64,000 nt of DNA from Bacteroidota bacterium (GCA_039821555.1 JBCBNX010000005.1:97069-161068), one strand, 5' to 3'. Shown: positions 1-8,035, numbered from the stretch's first letter. Program-made: numbers and translations. Notes: generated by a model not told the origin, from the letters alone.

Positions 1-1344
1 ACTGTCGGTCGTGAGGCCTTCGGAGAAGTAGTACTTCAGTTCGTAGACGCCCCACTCGGTCTGGACGTACTTCCCGTTGACGACGCGGCTCACCGTCGAG
101 ATGTCCATCTCGATGATCTCGGCAACGTCCTTGAGGATCATCGGCTTGAGGTGGCCTTCGCCCATCCGGAAGAAGTCCTCCTGGATCTCGACGATGGCGT
201 GCATCACCTTGAGCATCGTCTGTCGCCGCTGGTTGATCGAGTTGATGAACCAGCGCGCCGATTCCAGGCGGCTCTTGAGGAACGTGCGCGTCTCGTTGGA
301 GCGTCCGTGGCGCTTGCGGCCGTTGCGGCCGTTCTTCGCACCCGCTTTCGAGGCAGCGAGACGGCCCTTTTTCTTGTCGACCGACATCTGGTTCCACATC
401 TGCCGGTAGTGCCGGTTGACGCGGAGTTCGGGCGCGTTGCGGCCGTTGAGCGTGATGATGAACTCGCCGTCGACCTCCTTGACCGTGAAGTCGGGCGTGA
501 TGTAGTTGATCTGCGCCGAAAACTCGCCCTCACCGGGCTTCGGGTTGAGCGAGCGAATCAAGTCGTAGGCCTCCTTCAGCTCTTCCTCGTCGATGGAGAG
601 CTTGCGCATGATCGTCCCGAAGTGCTTCATCGTGAACGCCTTGTAGGCGGTCGTGAGCATCTGGCGGGCATGCGTGCGGCCCGGCGTGTCGGACGGCATC
701 ACGTCGAGCTGGACGAGCAGGCACTCCTTCAGGTCGCGCGCGGCGATCCCGGCCGGTTCGAGGCGCTGGATGCGCGTGAGGACCTTCTCAACGTCGTCCT
801 CGGTGAGCATCAGGCCCTGGTTGAACATGATGTCGTCGATGATCGACGTGATGGGGCGGCGGAGGTAGCCGTCCTCGTCGATGGAACCGATGACCTGCTC
901 GGCGATGACCGTCTCGTGGTCGTTGAGGCTCAAGAGCCCGATCTGGTCGAGGAGGTTCTCGGCGAGCGTGGTGCGCGCGGGCATCGGAATCTCGCGGTCC
1001 TCCTCCAGCGCAGAGTGGTCGACCTGCGCCTTGTAGCCGTAGAGGTCGTCGCCGTTGTTGAGGTACTCGTCCCAGTCGAAGTCGTCCTCGGAATTGGCCT
1101 CGGTGTCGCGCTGGTCGGCGTCGGGGCGGTCCTCTACGCCCTCAGCCGTCGGCGACTCGTCAGGCTCGGTCTGGATGATCTCGTCCTCTTCCTCCATGCC
1201 CTCTTCGAGGACCGGGTTGGTCTCCAGCTCGGCCTTGATGCGCTGTTCGAGCGCGAGCGTCGGCAACTGCAGCAGCTTGATATACTGGATCTGCTGCGGC
1301 GACAGCTTCTGCTGCAGGCTTTGCTTTTGTTGGAGGTTGAGCAT
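1..1344 (-). CDS. rpoN: RNA polymerase sigma-54 factor (3' part outside window)
   Basis: This is the N-terminal 448 residues of sigma-54, which directs RNA polymerase to -24/-12 promoters and needs AAA+ activators. The start ATG (complement of 1342-1344) opens the Gln/Leu-rich activator-interacting region I (LQQKLSPQQIQYIKLLQ), followed by an acidic region II (residues about 45-85), then the core-binding domain with LTEDDVEKVL and RIQRLEPAGIAARDLQECL. The frame stays open to the window edge at DISTVSRVVNGKYVQT, the helix-turn-helix that contacts the -12 element. The RpoN box lies outside the window. Odd: a basic, Gly/Lys/Arg-rich insertion (about residues 325-352) sits between the RHYRQMWN segment and SRLESARWFI. 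Identity is seen directly from these motifs. I cannot tell which genes it controls. Confidence 0.95.
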   Translation of the reverse strand, partial: MLNLQQKQSLQQKLSPQQIQYIKLLQLPTLALEQRIKAELETNPVLEEGMEEEDEIIQTEPDESPTAEGVEDRPDADQRDTEANSEDDFDWDEYLNNGDDLYGYKAQVDHSALEEDREIPMPARTTLAENLLDQIGLLSLNDHETVIAEQVIGSIDEDGYLRRPITSIIDDIMFNQGLMLTEDDVEKVLTRIQRLEPAGIAARDLKECLLVQLDVMPSDTPGRTHARQMLTTAYKAFTMKHFGTIMRKLSIDEEELKEAYDLIRSLNPKPGEGEFSAQINYITPDFTVKEVDGEFIITLNGRNAPELRVNRHYRQMWNQMSVDKKKGRLAASKAGAKNGRNGRKRHGRSNETRTFLKSRLESARWFINSINQRRQTMLKVMHAIVEIQEDFFRMGEGHLKPMILKDVAEIIEMDISTVSRVVNGKYVQTEWGVYELKYYFSEGLTTDS

Positions 1345-1407
1345 GGCGGAGAGTGCGGCTGGACCGCCGGGGTGACGGAGGAGGGAGGGAAAGCTTAGAG
1401 GAGTGCC

Positions 1408-1461
1408 AAGTGGCAGGTGTCAAGGAGGCCTTGGGTGCGAGTGTCTTGCTACCTGTCACTT
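1408..1461. repeat. Imperfect inverted repeat between rpoN and DUF3109 gene
   Basis: AAGTGGCAGGT (1408-1418) is inverted at 1451-1461 (ACCTGTCACTT) with one mismatch. The spacer also repeats the words TGTC and CTTGCTAC. It lies between two minus-strand genes and could form a hairpin in the read-through transcript. It has the same style as the spacers in the ribosomal operon. Confidence 0.5.
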
Positions 1462-1469
1462 GTTTCTTG

Positions 1470-2087
1470 CTACTCACGGCGCATCGCGTCGTTGAGCGTG
1501 GCGATGCGGTCGCGGACGGCTGCGCGGAAGCGCTGGTACCAGTCGGGGCCGTACTTGCGCGTCAGCGGCGTTTCGAGAAAGTCGGCGAGTTGGGTGTTCG
1601 TGCGCGTGCCATGGTTGATCGCGGGGCGGCAGAGGTCGATCTGCTCGTAGTTGACGACGTCGGTGCCAGGACCATCGTCGGTTGGGTAGGTCTCGATGCG
1701 GATCGGGTAGAGGTGGCAGGAGATCGGCTTCTCGAAGGTGAGGCGGCCGGCGTGGTACGCCTGTTGCAGGGCGCACTTGGCGACGGCGCGGTCGTAGACG
1801 ACGAAGACGCACTCGCGATTGTCGACGGTAGTCGTGGCGTAGTGCCCCGGCTCATCCTCCTCCCAGACGCCGTCGCGGTCGATGACGGCGAGGGCCTCGG
1901 GGCGAAGGCGGTCCCGGACGACAGGGAGCGCGTGTTCGAGCTCCTGGCGTTCGTCTGGGTCGAGCGGCGCGCCCCGATCGCCGTGGACGCAGCAGCCGCC
2001 GAGGCAGCGGCCGAGGTGGCAGGCGAAGGGCGCGTCGAGCACCGCGTCGGACACGAGTACGTGGTCTACAGCAAACATCGTACCCAT
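1470..2087 (-). CDS. DUF3109 / YkgJ-like cysteine-cluster protein
   Basis: This 205-residue soluble protein has the CxxxxCxxxCC cluster near the N-terminus (C23, C28, C32, C33 in FACHLGRCLGGCC) and further cysteines in NRECVF, VAKCALQ, ISCHLYP and DLCRP. That arrangement is typical of the DUF3109 branch of the YkgJ zinc/iron-chelating family, which is common in Bacteroidota and has no settled biochemical role; metal binding is inferred from the family. The conserved CHLYPIRI segment is also present. The start at 2087 gives MGTMFAV; the internal Met four codons in is equally possible. The gene lies downstream of, and divergent from, ruvB. Confidence 0.8.
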   Translation of the reverse strand: MGTMFAVDHVLVSDAVLDAPFACHLGRCLGGCCVHGDRGAPLDPDERQELEHALPVVRDRLRPEALAVIDRDGVWEEDEPGHYATTTVDNRECVFVVYDRAVAKCALQQAYHAGRLTFEKPISCHLYPIRIETYPTDDGPGTDVVNYEQIDLCRPAINHGTRTNTQLADFLETPLTRKYGPDWYQRFRAAVRDRIATLNDAMRRE

Positions 2088-2145
2088 AACCTAGAAGGTT
2101 ACCGAGCCAGTGTCAATAACCTCCTGGTTTTGCAACGCGATTTTC

Positions 2146-2221
2146 GCCGAGAGCCTCAAATGGAGCGCATAATCGACACATTTTTTCGCCAAACCTTGTG
2201 GACAAAATGTGCTCTCTCGGC
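2146..2221. promoter_or_regulatory. Nested dyad in the divergent DUF3109/ruvB promoter region
   Basis: The 233-base gap between divergent genes is AT-richer than its flanks. It contains a perfect dyad CACATTTT (2177-2184) / AAAATGTG (2204-2211), enclosed by GCCGAGAGC (2146-2154) and GCTCTCTCGGC (2211-2221). Its location between two starts suggests an operator or paired promoter region. I cannot assign a regulator. A further small palindrome, AACCTAGAAGGTT, lies near 2090-2102. Confidence 0.4.
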
Positions 2222-2320
2222 TTCGGAACCCATGACACGAGGCTGACACCGCCTGCGCGTAGCTTGTAGCTCTCGCCCCCCCTCTCCAGGTTCTACCCGC
2301 GCAGGCCGCGCCGCGCGCCG

Positions 2321-3373
2321 ATGCCCAGCAGTGACGCCATGACGACGCCCGAACGCGGCCCGCTCGCCGCCCAGCCCGACACCCGCGACGCTGACCTCGA
2401 ACGGCAGCTCCGCCCCCGCTCGCTCGACGAGTTCATTGGGCAGGAGAAGATCAAGAGTAACCTCCGCGTCTTCATGACCGCCGCCCTGCAACGCGGCGAG
2501 ACACTCGATCACGTGCTGCTCTCCGGTCCGCCCGGCCTCGGCAAGACAACCCTCGCCATCATTATCGCTGAGGAGATGGGCGCAGCCGTCAAGACGACGT
2601 CCGGCCCGGCGCTCGATAAGCCCGCCTCGATCGCGGGGCTGCTGACCAATCTGGAAGAAGGCGACGTGCTCTTCATCGACGAGATCCACCGGCTCAGCCC
2701 GGTCATCGAGGAGTACCTCTACTCGGCGATGGAGGACGGGGCCATCGACATCCTGATCGACTCCGGCCCGTCCGCGCGGAGCGTGCGCCTGGCACTGCCG
2801 CCCTTCACGCTCGTCGGCGCAACGACGCGCAAAGGATTGCTGACCGCCCCGCTGCGCGCCCGCTTCGGCATCGACTTCCGCTACGACTACTACACCGCCG
2901 ATGTGCTCCGCCGCATCGTCCTCCGCTCCGCCGATGTGCTCGGCGTGGAGATCGACGAGCAGGGCGCGCACGAGATCGCGCGCCGCAGCCGGGGCACGCC
3001 GCGCATCGCCAACCGGCTCCTCCGCCGCGCCCGCGACTTCGCCGAGGTGGACGGCGACGGCGTCATCACGATCGCGCTCGCCGACCGCGCCCTCAACGCG
3101 CTCGACGTGGACGAGGCCGGGCTGGACGACATGGACACGCGCATTCTGCTGGCGCTCCTGGAGAAGTTCGAGGGCGGCCCCGTGGGCGTCTCGACGCTCG
3201 CTGTGGCCGTGGGCGAGGACCCCGGCACCATCGAGGAGGTCTACGAGCCGTACCTCATCCAGGAGGGCTTCATGGCGCGCACCCCGCGCGGGCGCGTCGC
3301 CGCCCGCCGCGCCTACGACCACTTCGACTACCAGCCGCCGCTCAAGTCCGGCGACCTGTTTCCATTTGAGTAG
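2321..3373 (+). CDS. ruvB: Holliday junction branch migration ATPase RuvB
   Basis: RuvB is the hexameric AAA+ motor that works with RuvA and RuvC to migrate Holliday junctions. The protein is 350 residues, normal for the family. Visible motifs are Walker A GPPGLGKT (69-76), Walker B LFIDEIH (117-123), the sensor/arginine segment GATTR (166-170), PLRARFGI, and the C-terminal winged helix with RTPRGRVA. The start ATG at 2321 is preceded by a GC-rich stretch without a clear Shine-Dalgarno sequence. ruvA and ruvC are not adjacent. The last six codons (DLFPFE) and stop are duplicated about 0.6 kb downstream. The copy that ends this gene uses TTT and CCA where the downstream copy uses TTC and CCG, which suits a 3' end that was replaced by an inserted element. 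Confidence 0.98.
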   Translation: MPSSDAMTTPERGPLAAQPDTRDADLERQLRPRSLDEFIGQEKIKSNLRVFMTAALQRGETLDHVLLSGPPGLGKTTLAIIIAEEMGAAVKTTSGPALDKPASIAGLLTNLEEGDVLFIDEIHRLSPVIEEYLYSAMEDGAIDILIDSGPSARSVRLALPPFTLVGATTRKGLLTAPLRARFGIDFRYDYYTADVLRRIVLRSADVLGVEIDEQGAHEIARRSRGTPRIANRLLRRARDFAEVDGDGVITIALADRALNALDVDEAGLDDMDTRILLALLEKFEGGPVGVSTLAVAVGEDPGTIEEVYEPYLIQEGFMARTPRGRVAARRAYDHFDYQPPLKSGDLFPFE

Positions 3374-3993
3374 GAGTTAAGCCTTTGGACACCAACCTTT
3401 AAACACCCCTCAAACCCTTGTCAATTATCGAGACAGCATCCGCAGCATTCGGTTTACTTGAGGCAGGAATAAGACTTAGCAAGTCGACTACCGACGGCGA
3501 CTTGGGGATCAGCCTCAAGATCAAAAACCTGGCTGTTGGTAAGAGTCGATTGGACACTGGTGCAGCACTAGCTTTTCTGGTTGTGACAAACAACTCGGAC
3601 CAGCCTCGCTCCATAACGGATATCATTCTCGACTGGGGCACAACCCGAGCCAATCGCGTTCCCCTCGTCAGCCTAGAACCTATAGATTCTTTTGACTCTG
3701 CCCTAAATGAGCTTGACGCCAAGTCCCATGTGTATTCAGCTCTCTTCTACGAGGTCGATCCACTTTTCGCCGACTTGCGTATCCTGCCAGACGACATATA
3801 CCTACGCCCAAATGAGTCACGTTCCGGTTGCGCGCTCTTTGCCTTCGAGGAGAAAGCAGGGGTAAGTGCTCCCTTAATCATAGTGGAGGTCGGTGGGCTT
3901 GGAGTGCTGTCGAAATCGCTTTGGTGCAACCCACGTGTCGAACCAGTACCGAAGGCGATCGAGGTAAAGTGACCTGTTCCCGTTTGAGTAGGA
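3353..3993 (+). mobile_element. Putative small integrated element at ruvB 3' end, flanked by 23-bp direct repeats
   Basis: A 23-base direct repeat starts with GACCTGTT and ends with TTTGAGTAGGA. It occurs at 3353-3375 (the end of ruvB) and at 3971-3993, with two differences, both synonymous in the ruvB frame. The repeats are 618 bases apart. A hand count gives about 45-50% GC for lines inside the insert versus 70% for the line just before it. One gene fills the insert and its stop codon TGA is completed by the first two bases of the right repeat. No integrase is encoded inside. The arrangement matches site-specific integration into a gene 3' end with restoration of the gene, but duplication by another route is possible. 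Confidence 0.55.
3418..3972 (+). CDS. Hypothetical protein carried by the insert
   Basis: A 184-residue protein that I do not recognise. There is no methionine codon in the frame, so translation must start at TTG 3418 or another non-ATG codon after the stop at about 3400. It has no signal peptide or membrane segment. The N-terminal part resembles an amphipathic helix (ETASAAFGLLEAGIRLSK), and the rest alternates hydrophobic strands with a TNNSDQPRSITDIILDW segment, suggesting a beta-sandwich-like fold. Codon use differs clearly from the neighbours (TTA, AGA, ATA, AAT occur), which points to transfer. The reading frame is intact over its length, which argues for a real gene rather than debris. 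No function is proposed. Confidence 0.6.
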   Translation: MSIIETASAAFGLLEAGIRLSKSTTDGDLGISLKIKNLAVGKSRLDTGAALAFLVVTNNSDQPRSITDIILDWGTTRANRVPLVSLEPIDSFDSALNELDAKSHVYSALFYEVDPLFADLRILPDDIYLRPNESRSGCALFAFEEKAGVSAPLIIVEVGGLGVLSKSLWCNPRVEPVPKAIEVK

Positions 3994-4006
3994 AGCCGAG
4001 GGCTTC

Positions 4007-4060
4007 AGGGGTTCAATTTCTCAGCAGTTCAGTGGGAGCTCACTGAAACACCGAACCCCT
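4007..4060. repeat. Two-level hairpin downstream of the insert
   Basis: The outer arms AGGGGTTC (4007-4014) and GAACCCCT (4053-4060) are perfect. The inner arms TTCAGTG (4028-4034) and CACTGAA (4041-4047) are also perfect. It lies just after the right-hand ruvB repeat and before a methyltransferase gene. It could be the original ruvB terminator, although no long T-run follows. It uses the TTCAGTG/CACTGAA words also seen at 22123-22180. Confidence 0.55.
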
Positions 4061-4125
4061 GGAGAACCCGAGCACCCAGTGCAGTGGTAGGTTGGGGCAC
4101 GCTCTTCTCCTCGCCCCTGCCCCGC

Positions 4126-4902
4126 ATGTCCTGGTACGAAGCCTGGTTTGACTCTGACGCCTACGAGGTCGTCTACCAGAACCGCAACCTCGCCGACGCC
4201 CGGCGGCTGCTCGACCTCATCGAGCGCGTCGCCGCGCCCGCACCCGACGCGGCGCTTCTCGATGTCGCCTGCGGGCGCGGGCGCCACGCACGGCTCCTCG
4301 CCCAGCGCGGCTACGACGTCACTGGTCTCGACCTCTCCGAGAACGCCATCGCCACGGCGCGCAAGCGGGCGAAACAGGAGGGCTTGAGCGAACGCGTCCG
4401 GTTCATGGTCGGCGACATGCGGCTGCCGCACTTCCAGCAGCGCTTCGACGGCGTTGTGAACCTCTTCACGTCGTTCGGCTACTTCGCCGACGAGGCCGAC
4501 CACGCCCGCGCGGTCAGCGCGATGGCGCAGGCGCTCAAGCCGGGCGGCTTCCTCGTCCAGGACTTCCTCAACGCGTCGTACGTCCGCCAGCACCTCGTCC
4601 CTCGCGACGTGCGCACGCTCGACAGCATCGACGTGACGCAGGAGCGCTGGATCGCCGAGGACGCGCCGGGCGGCCCGCGCGTCGAGAAGCGCATCACGCT
4701 CTGCTGCTTCGAGTTCGACGAGGCCGAGGGTATCGCGGCCGAGGACCACGTCTTTACGGAGTCGGTCCGCCTGCTCACCCGCGACGACATCGCTGCGCTC
4801 TACGACGCCGCTGGCCTGACGCTCCTCGACACCTACGGGACCTACGACGGCGACCCGCACACGCCTGAGAGCCCCCGGCTTATTTTGCACGCACGGGCGT
4901 AG
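4126..4902 (+). CDS. Class I SAM-dependent methyltransferase
   Basis: A 258-residue Rossmann-fold methyltransferase. Motif I is DVACGRGRH (residues 46-54), the acidic end of strand 2 is GLDLSE (about 67-72), motif II appears as FMVGDMRLPHF, and post-motif KPGGFLVQDF is present. This is the Methyltransf_25/UbiE-like class; the substrate cannot be predicted. I chose ATG 4126 (MSWYEAWF) because upstream in-frame sequence is non-coding in composition and the family typically begins at a YxxWF segment. It is followed after about 90 bases by a dipeptidase gene in the same direction. The gap between them holds an inverted repeat. Confidence 0.88.
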   Translation: MSWYEAWFDSDAYEVVYQNRNLADARRLLDLIERVAAPAPDAALLDVACGRGRHARLLAQRGYDVTGLDLSENAIATARKRAKQEGLSERVRFMVGDMRLPHFQQRFDGVVNLFTSFGYFADEADHARAVSAMAQALKPGGFLVQDFLNASYVRQHLVPRDVRTLDSIDVTQERWIAEDAPGGPRVEKRITLCCFEFDEAEGIAAEDHVFTESVRLLTRDDIAALYDAAGLTLLDTYGTYDGDPHTPESPRLILHARA

Positions 4903-4907
4903 TCGGC

Positions 4908-4982
4908 TTGTCCCTGGTCACCAGTCACTGGTCAGCGACGACAGGGAACCGCCCAGCCGCCCTCACCAGTGACCAAGGACAA
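4908..4982. repeat. Inverted repeat upstream of the dipeptidase gene
   Basis: TTGTCCCTGGTCAC (4908-4921) is inverted at 4969-4982 (GTGACCAAGGACAA), matching at 13 of 14 positions. An extra internal copy of the word CACTGGTCA occurs at about 4926-4934. The structure nearly abuts the ATG at 4989 and would fold in the transcript. Confidence 0.55.
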
Positions 4983-4988
4983 CGAATC

Positions 4989-6368
4989 ATGGACCAAGCC
5001 CTCGCCTACGCGCACGACCACGCCGACACGTTCGTCGACCAACTCCAGAACTGGCTGCGCATCCCGTCGATTTCGACGGACCCCGCGTACAACGACGAGA
5101 CGCGCCGCGCCGCAACCTGGCTCCGCGACGAACTCGCGCGCGTCGGCGTGCAGGAAGTGCGGCTGATGGAGACCGGCGGGCACCCCATCGTCTACGCCGA
5201 GCACCGCGCGGGCGACGACAAGCCGACCGTCCTCGTCTACGGGCACTACGACGTCCAGCCGCCCGACCCGCTGGACCTCTGGACGAGCCCGCCCTTCGAG
5301 CCCGTCATCAAAGACGGCGACGCGCGCACGGGCACGCTCTACGCCCGCGGGGCCTGCGACGACAAGGGCCAGGCGTTCATGCACGTCAAGGCGCTCGAAG
5401 CCTACCTCCAGAGCGGCACCGACCTGCCCGTCAACCTCAAGTTCCTGATCGAGGGCGAGGAGGAGAGCGGCTCCGTGCACCTCGCCCCGTTCATCGAGGC
5501 GAACGCGGACCTGCTCGCCGCCGACGTGGTGCTGATCTCTGACACGGGCCTCTTCGGCCCCGGCATCCCGTCGATCACCTACGGGCTGCGCGGGCTGGCC
5601 TTCGTCGAGGTGACGCTGGAGGGGCCCAGCCGCGACCTCCACTCGGGGATGTACGGCGGGGCGATCGAGAACCCGATCAACGCGCTCGCCCGGATGATCG
5701 CTGACCTGCACGACGACGACCACCGCATCACCGTCGAGGGCTTCTACGACAACGTGCGCCCGCTCTCCGACGCCGAGCGCGAGCAGTTCGCCGCGCTGCC
5801 CTTCGATGTCGCCGAGTGGGCGGGCGAGGTGGGCGTCTCCACGACCAAGACTGAGGGGAGTTTCACCGCACTCGAAGGCGTGTCCGCGCGCCCGACGCTC
5901 GACGTGAACGGCATGTGGGGCGGCTACATTGGCAAGGGCGCAAAAACCGTGTTGCCCTCCAAGGCGAGCGCCAAGATCTCGTGCCGCCTCGTCCCGGACC
6001 AGACGCCGGACGAGATCACCGAGAAGCTACGCCGCCACTTTGAGGCGCACGTCCCCGACACGATGAAGCTCACGTTCACCGACCTCCACGGCGGGCACGG
6101 TGCCATCGTCGACATCACGGCGCCCGCGATGCAGGCCGCCAAGCAGGCGATGCGCGAGGTGTTCGGCCAGGACCCCTACTTCACCCGCGAGGGCGGCTCG
6201 ATCCCCGTCGTCGCCGACTTCAAGCGGCTGCTCGGCCTCGACTCGGTGCTCCTCGGCTTCGGCCTCGACACCGACGCCATCCACTCGCCCGACGAGCACT
6301 TCGGCCTCGACCGTTTCCACCAGGGCATCGAGGCGGGTATCCGCTTCCTGAAGGCCTATGGTGGGTAG
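4989..6368 (+). CDS. M20-family dipeptidase (metallopeptidase)
   Basis: This 459-residue zinc peptidase belongs to the M20 dipeptidase/carnosinase-like group, which hydrolyses small peptides. Metal and catalytic motifs are GHYDVQPP (H86, D88), RGACDDKGQ (bridging Asp124), IEGEEESGS (Glu157/Glu158), and the C-terminal metal ligand region with IHSPDEHF. The lid/dimerisation domain has RDLHSGMYGG and GGSIPV. ATG 4989 is preferred because the frame upstream of it runs through an inverted-repeat spacer. AAGGAC lies about ten bases before the ATG and could act as a weak ribosome binding site. There is no signal peptide, so it is cytoplasmic. Its 3' end overlaps the next gene by 11 bases, indicating co-transcription. 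Confidence 0.93.
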   Translation: MDQALAYAHDHADTFVDQLQNWLRIPSISTDPAYNDETRRAATWLRDELARVGVQEVRLMETGGHPIVYAEHRAGDDKPTVLVYGHYDVQPPDPLDLWTSPPFEPVIKDGDARTGTLYARGACDDKGQAFMHVKALEAYLQSGTDLPVNLKFLIEGEEESGSVHLAPFIEANADLLAADVVLISDTGLFGPGIPSITYGLRGLAFVEVTLEGPSRDLHSGMYGGAIENPINALARMIADLHDDDHRITVEGFYDNVRPLSDAEREQFAALPFDVAEWAGEVGVSTTKTEGSFTALEGVSARPTLDVNGMWGGYIGKGAKTVLPSKASAKISCRLVPDQTPDEITEKLRRHFEAHVPDTMKLTFTDLHGGHGAIVDITAPAMQAAKQAMREVFGQDPYFTREGGSIPVVADFKRLLGLDSVLLGFGLDTDAIHSPDEHFGLDRFHQGIEAGIRFLKAYGG

Positions 6369-7158
6369 ACGATCGGCCATCGGCTATCCACTCCTGGCGG
6401 CGAGCCTGCTCCTATCTCTGGCAGTGGGCTGCGGAACGAACGAGCGCCGGGCAGCGCCCAACCCACGCGCGGCGGCGGCCGTGCTGGACATGCCCCCGAC
6501 TGAGGCGTTCGAGACGCTGCGGCAGGGTCTGCTTGACCAGCGCTTCGTGCGGGTCGACTTCAGCGTGGTTGCGGACTCGGGGCGGACGGCGAACCTCTCG
6601 GGCGCCTTGTGGCTCGGCCCGCAGAACCGCGCCTGGCTGCGCGCCTCCGGCACCTTTGCAGGCCAGCCGGTCTCCCCGAGCGCGCTCTCCGATGGCGGCC
6701 AGATGGTCTACGGCCGCGACGGCCTGACCGATTTCGACGCGCCGGTCCCAACGCCGCCCGCGCTCAACGAGGCACTCGTCGTCGGCTTCTTCGGGATGGG
6801 CGTCCTGCACAACCTGGCACTGCTCACCGCCGACACGCCGCCCGACCACGCTGACGGCGCCGCCGCGGCCTGGGTGACGGCCCACGACCTTGCCTGGGGC
6901 TCACCGGAGGAGCGCCGCGGACGAACGCTGCAGCCGCTCACGTTCGCGATCCAGATTGAAGGGCAACCGTCCGGCACCGCCACGCTGTGGCTCGACACGG
7001 AGACAGGCCACCCGGTCGAGCGGTCGCAGACCGTGCAGTTTGCAACGGGCGCGATGGAGGTCGTGGAGCGCTACCGCACCTGGCGCTTCGACCGCCCCCC
7101 GTTCGATTTCGTGCTTCCCCCCGCACCGCCTGACCCCACCGGCAGCGCGGCTCAGTGA
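6358..7158 (+). CDS. Lipoprotein, possibly LolA/LolB-like fold
   Basis: A 266-residue protein with a lipoprotein signal: basic start, hydrophobic run LLAASLLLSLAVG, then Cys25. The mature part contains strand-rich segments (FVRVDFSVVADSG, ALWLGPQNRAWLRASG, ATLWLDTETGHPVERSQTV). This pattern of an outer-membrane-associated protein measuring lipid or matrix-like substrates resembles the LolA/LolB/DUF4292 fold, but the similarity is by eye only. Its ATG overlaps the end of the dipeptidase gene (6358-6368), so translation is probably coupled. Its 3' end overlaps the convergent rpe gene by 7 bases. It is likely anchored in the outer membrane facing the periplasm. Confidence 0.7.
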   Translation: MVGRRSAIGYPLLAASLLLSLAVGCGTNERRAAPNPRAAAAVLDMPPTEAFETLRQGLLDQRFVRVDFSVVADSGRTANLSGALWLGPQNRAWLRASGTFAGQPVSPSALSDGGQMVYGRDGLTDFDAPVPTPPALNEALVVGFFGMGVLHNLALLTADTPPDHADGAAAAWVTAHDLAWGSPEERRGRTLQPLTFAIQIEGQPSGTATLWLDTETGHPVERSQTVQFATGAMEVVERYRTWRFDRPPFDFVLPPAPPDPTGSAAQ

Positions 7159-7817
7159 GTCACCGCCTCACGGAACGCCCGCACATTTTCGGCGATGGAT
7201 CCGGCGCCCTTGAAGATGGCGCTCGCAGCGACGAGCACATTGGCCCCCGCCTCTACGTTCTGAGCCGCGTTGGCGGGCGTCACGCCGCCGTCCACCTGGA
7301 TGTAGAGGTCGGGCTGCTCCTGCGCAGCGCGGTGGGCGACCCCAGCGATTTTCGCCGTCGTAGTCGGGATGTAAGCTTGCCCTGCAAAGCCTGGATTGAC
7401 GGACATGACGAGCACGAGGTCAAGGTCAGGCAGGATGTGGTCGAGTGCGCTGAGCGGCGTCGCCGGGTTGAGCGCGACGCCCGCCTGGCAGCCTAGCTCC
7501 TTGATGTGCTGCACGGTGCGATGCAGGTGCGGACACGCCTCGGCGTGCACGGTCAAGAGCCCGGCCCCGGCGTCGGCGAAGTCGCCGAGGTAGCGATCTG
7601 GCTCTTCGATCATCAGGTGCACGTCGAGCAACGTGGCCGTCTCCTCTGCGAGCGCGCGGAGGCTCTTCATCACCGGTGCCCCGAAGGAAATGTTGGGCAC
7701 GAAGTGTCCGTCCATCACATCGACGTGCAACCACTCGCACCCGGCGTCGATAGCAGCGCGGGCGTCGGTCCGGAGATCGCCGAGGTCGGCGCCGAGGATA
7801 GAGGCAGAGAGGCGCAT
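7152..7817 (-). CDS. rpe: Ribulose-phosphate 3-epimerase
   Basis: A TIM-barrel enzyme interconverting ribulose 5-phosphate and xylulose 5-phosphate in the pentose phosphate pathway. The 221 residues match the usual length. Signatures include LSASILGADLGDL with the N-terminal substrate Ser, HVDVMDGHFVPN (metal-binding His and catalytic Asp), HLMIEEP, the MSVNPGFAGQ loop and QVDGGV with the second catalytic Asp. It starts at ATG 7817 with the typical M-R-L-S-A-S-I sequence. It is convergent with, and overlaps by 7 bases, the lipoprotein gene. The 330-base region upstream contains palindromic repeat units rather than genes. Confidence 0.97.
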   Translation of the reverse strand: MRLSASILGADLGDLRTDARAAIDAGCEWLHVDVMDGHFVPNISFGAPVMKSLRALAEETATLLDVHLMIEEPDRYLGDFADAGAGLLTVHAEACPHLHRTVQHIKELGCQAGVALNPATPLSALDHILPDLDLVLVMSVNPGFAGQAYIPTTTAKIAGVAHRAAQEQPDLYIQVDGGVTPANAAQNVEAGANVLVAASAIFKGAGSIAENVRAFREAVTH

Positions 7818-7875
7818 AGGAAGGACAATGAGCTAGGGACTATCGTGCTGGCTTTGCTCAAAAAACTACGACCGT

Positions 7876-7978
7876 GTCATCCTGAGCTCGTCTCAGAGCC
7901 GAAAGTCGGCGAAGCCAATCTCTGACAATTGCGATGCTACCCAGCATCGCTGCGATGCTGAATCAAGTTCAGCATGAC
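7876..7978. repeat. Palindromic repeat pair of the GTCATNCTGAAC type
   Basis: The left unit 7876-7896 begins GTCATCCTGAG and folds CTGAG/CTCAG. The right unit, inverted, is at 7954-7978 with ATGCTGAA/TTCAGCAT arms around TCAAG. Between them, GCGATGCT/AGCATCGC (7931-7950) is a perfect hairpin. A second, similar pair lies at 15129-15194. This looks like a dispersed, BIME-like composite of small palindromes. Together with the two entries that follow, it accounts for the 330-base gap between rpe and rplQ. Confidence 0.7.
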
Positions 7979-8005
7979 AAGGTGGGTAATTTGTTCTCGA
8001 ACGTA

Positions 8006-8035
8006 GTAGCAGCCGTCCGTGTAGCAGCCGTCCGT
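8006..8035. repeat. Perfect 15-bp tandem duplication
   Basis: GTAGCAGCCGTCCGT occurs twice in direct tandem (8006-8020 and 8021-8035) in the rpe/rplQ gap. Other 15-base tandem arrays occur at 42544-42663 and 48862-48906. Confidence 0.8.

Noticed and set aside
151..1398. A plus-strand frame antisense to rpoN
   Set aside because: Sigma-54 motifs are clear on the minus strand; the opposite frame has no recognisable domain.
3828..4046. A small plus-strand frame across the right-hand ruvB repeat
   Set aside because: Overlaps the insert gene in another frame and lacks a start context or family features.
4007..4060. Integron attC-like hairpin downstream of the insert
   Set aside because: The arms are neat, but the outer consensus of attC (RYYYAAC and GTTRRRY) does not match, and no integron integrase is seen. 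Kept as a plain hairpin.
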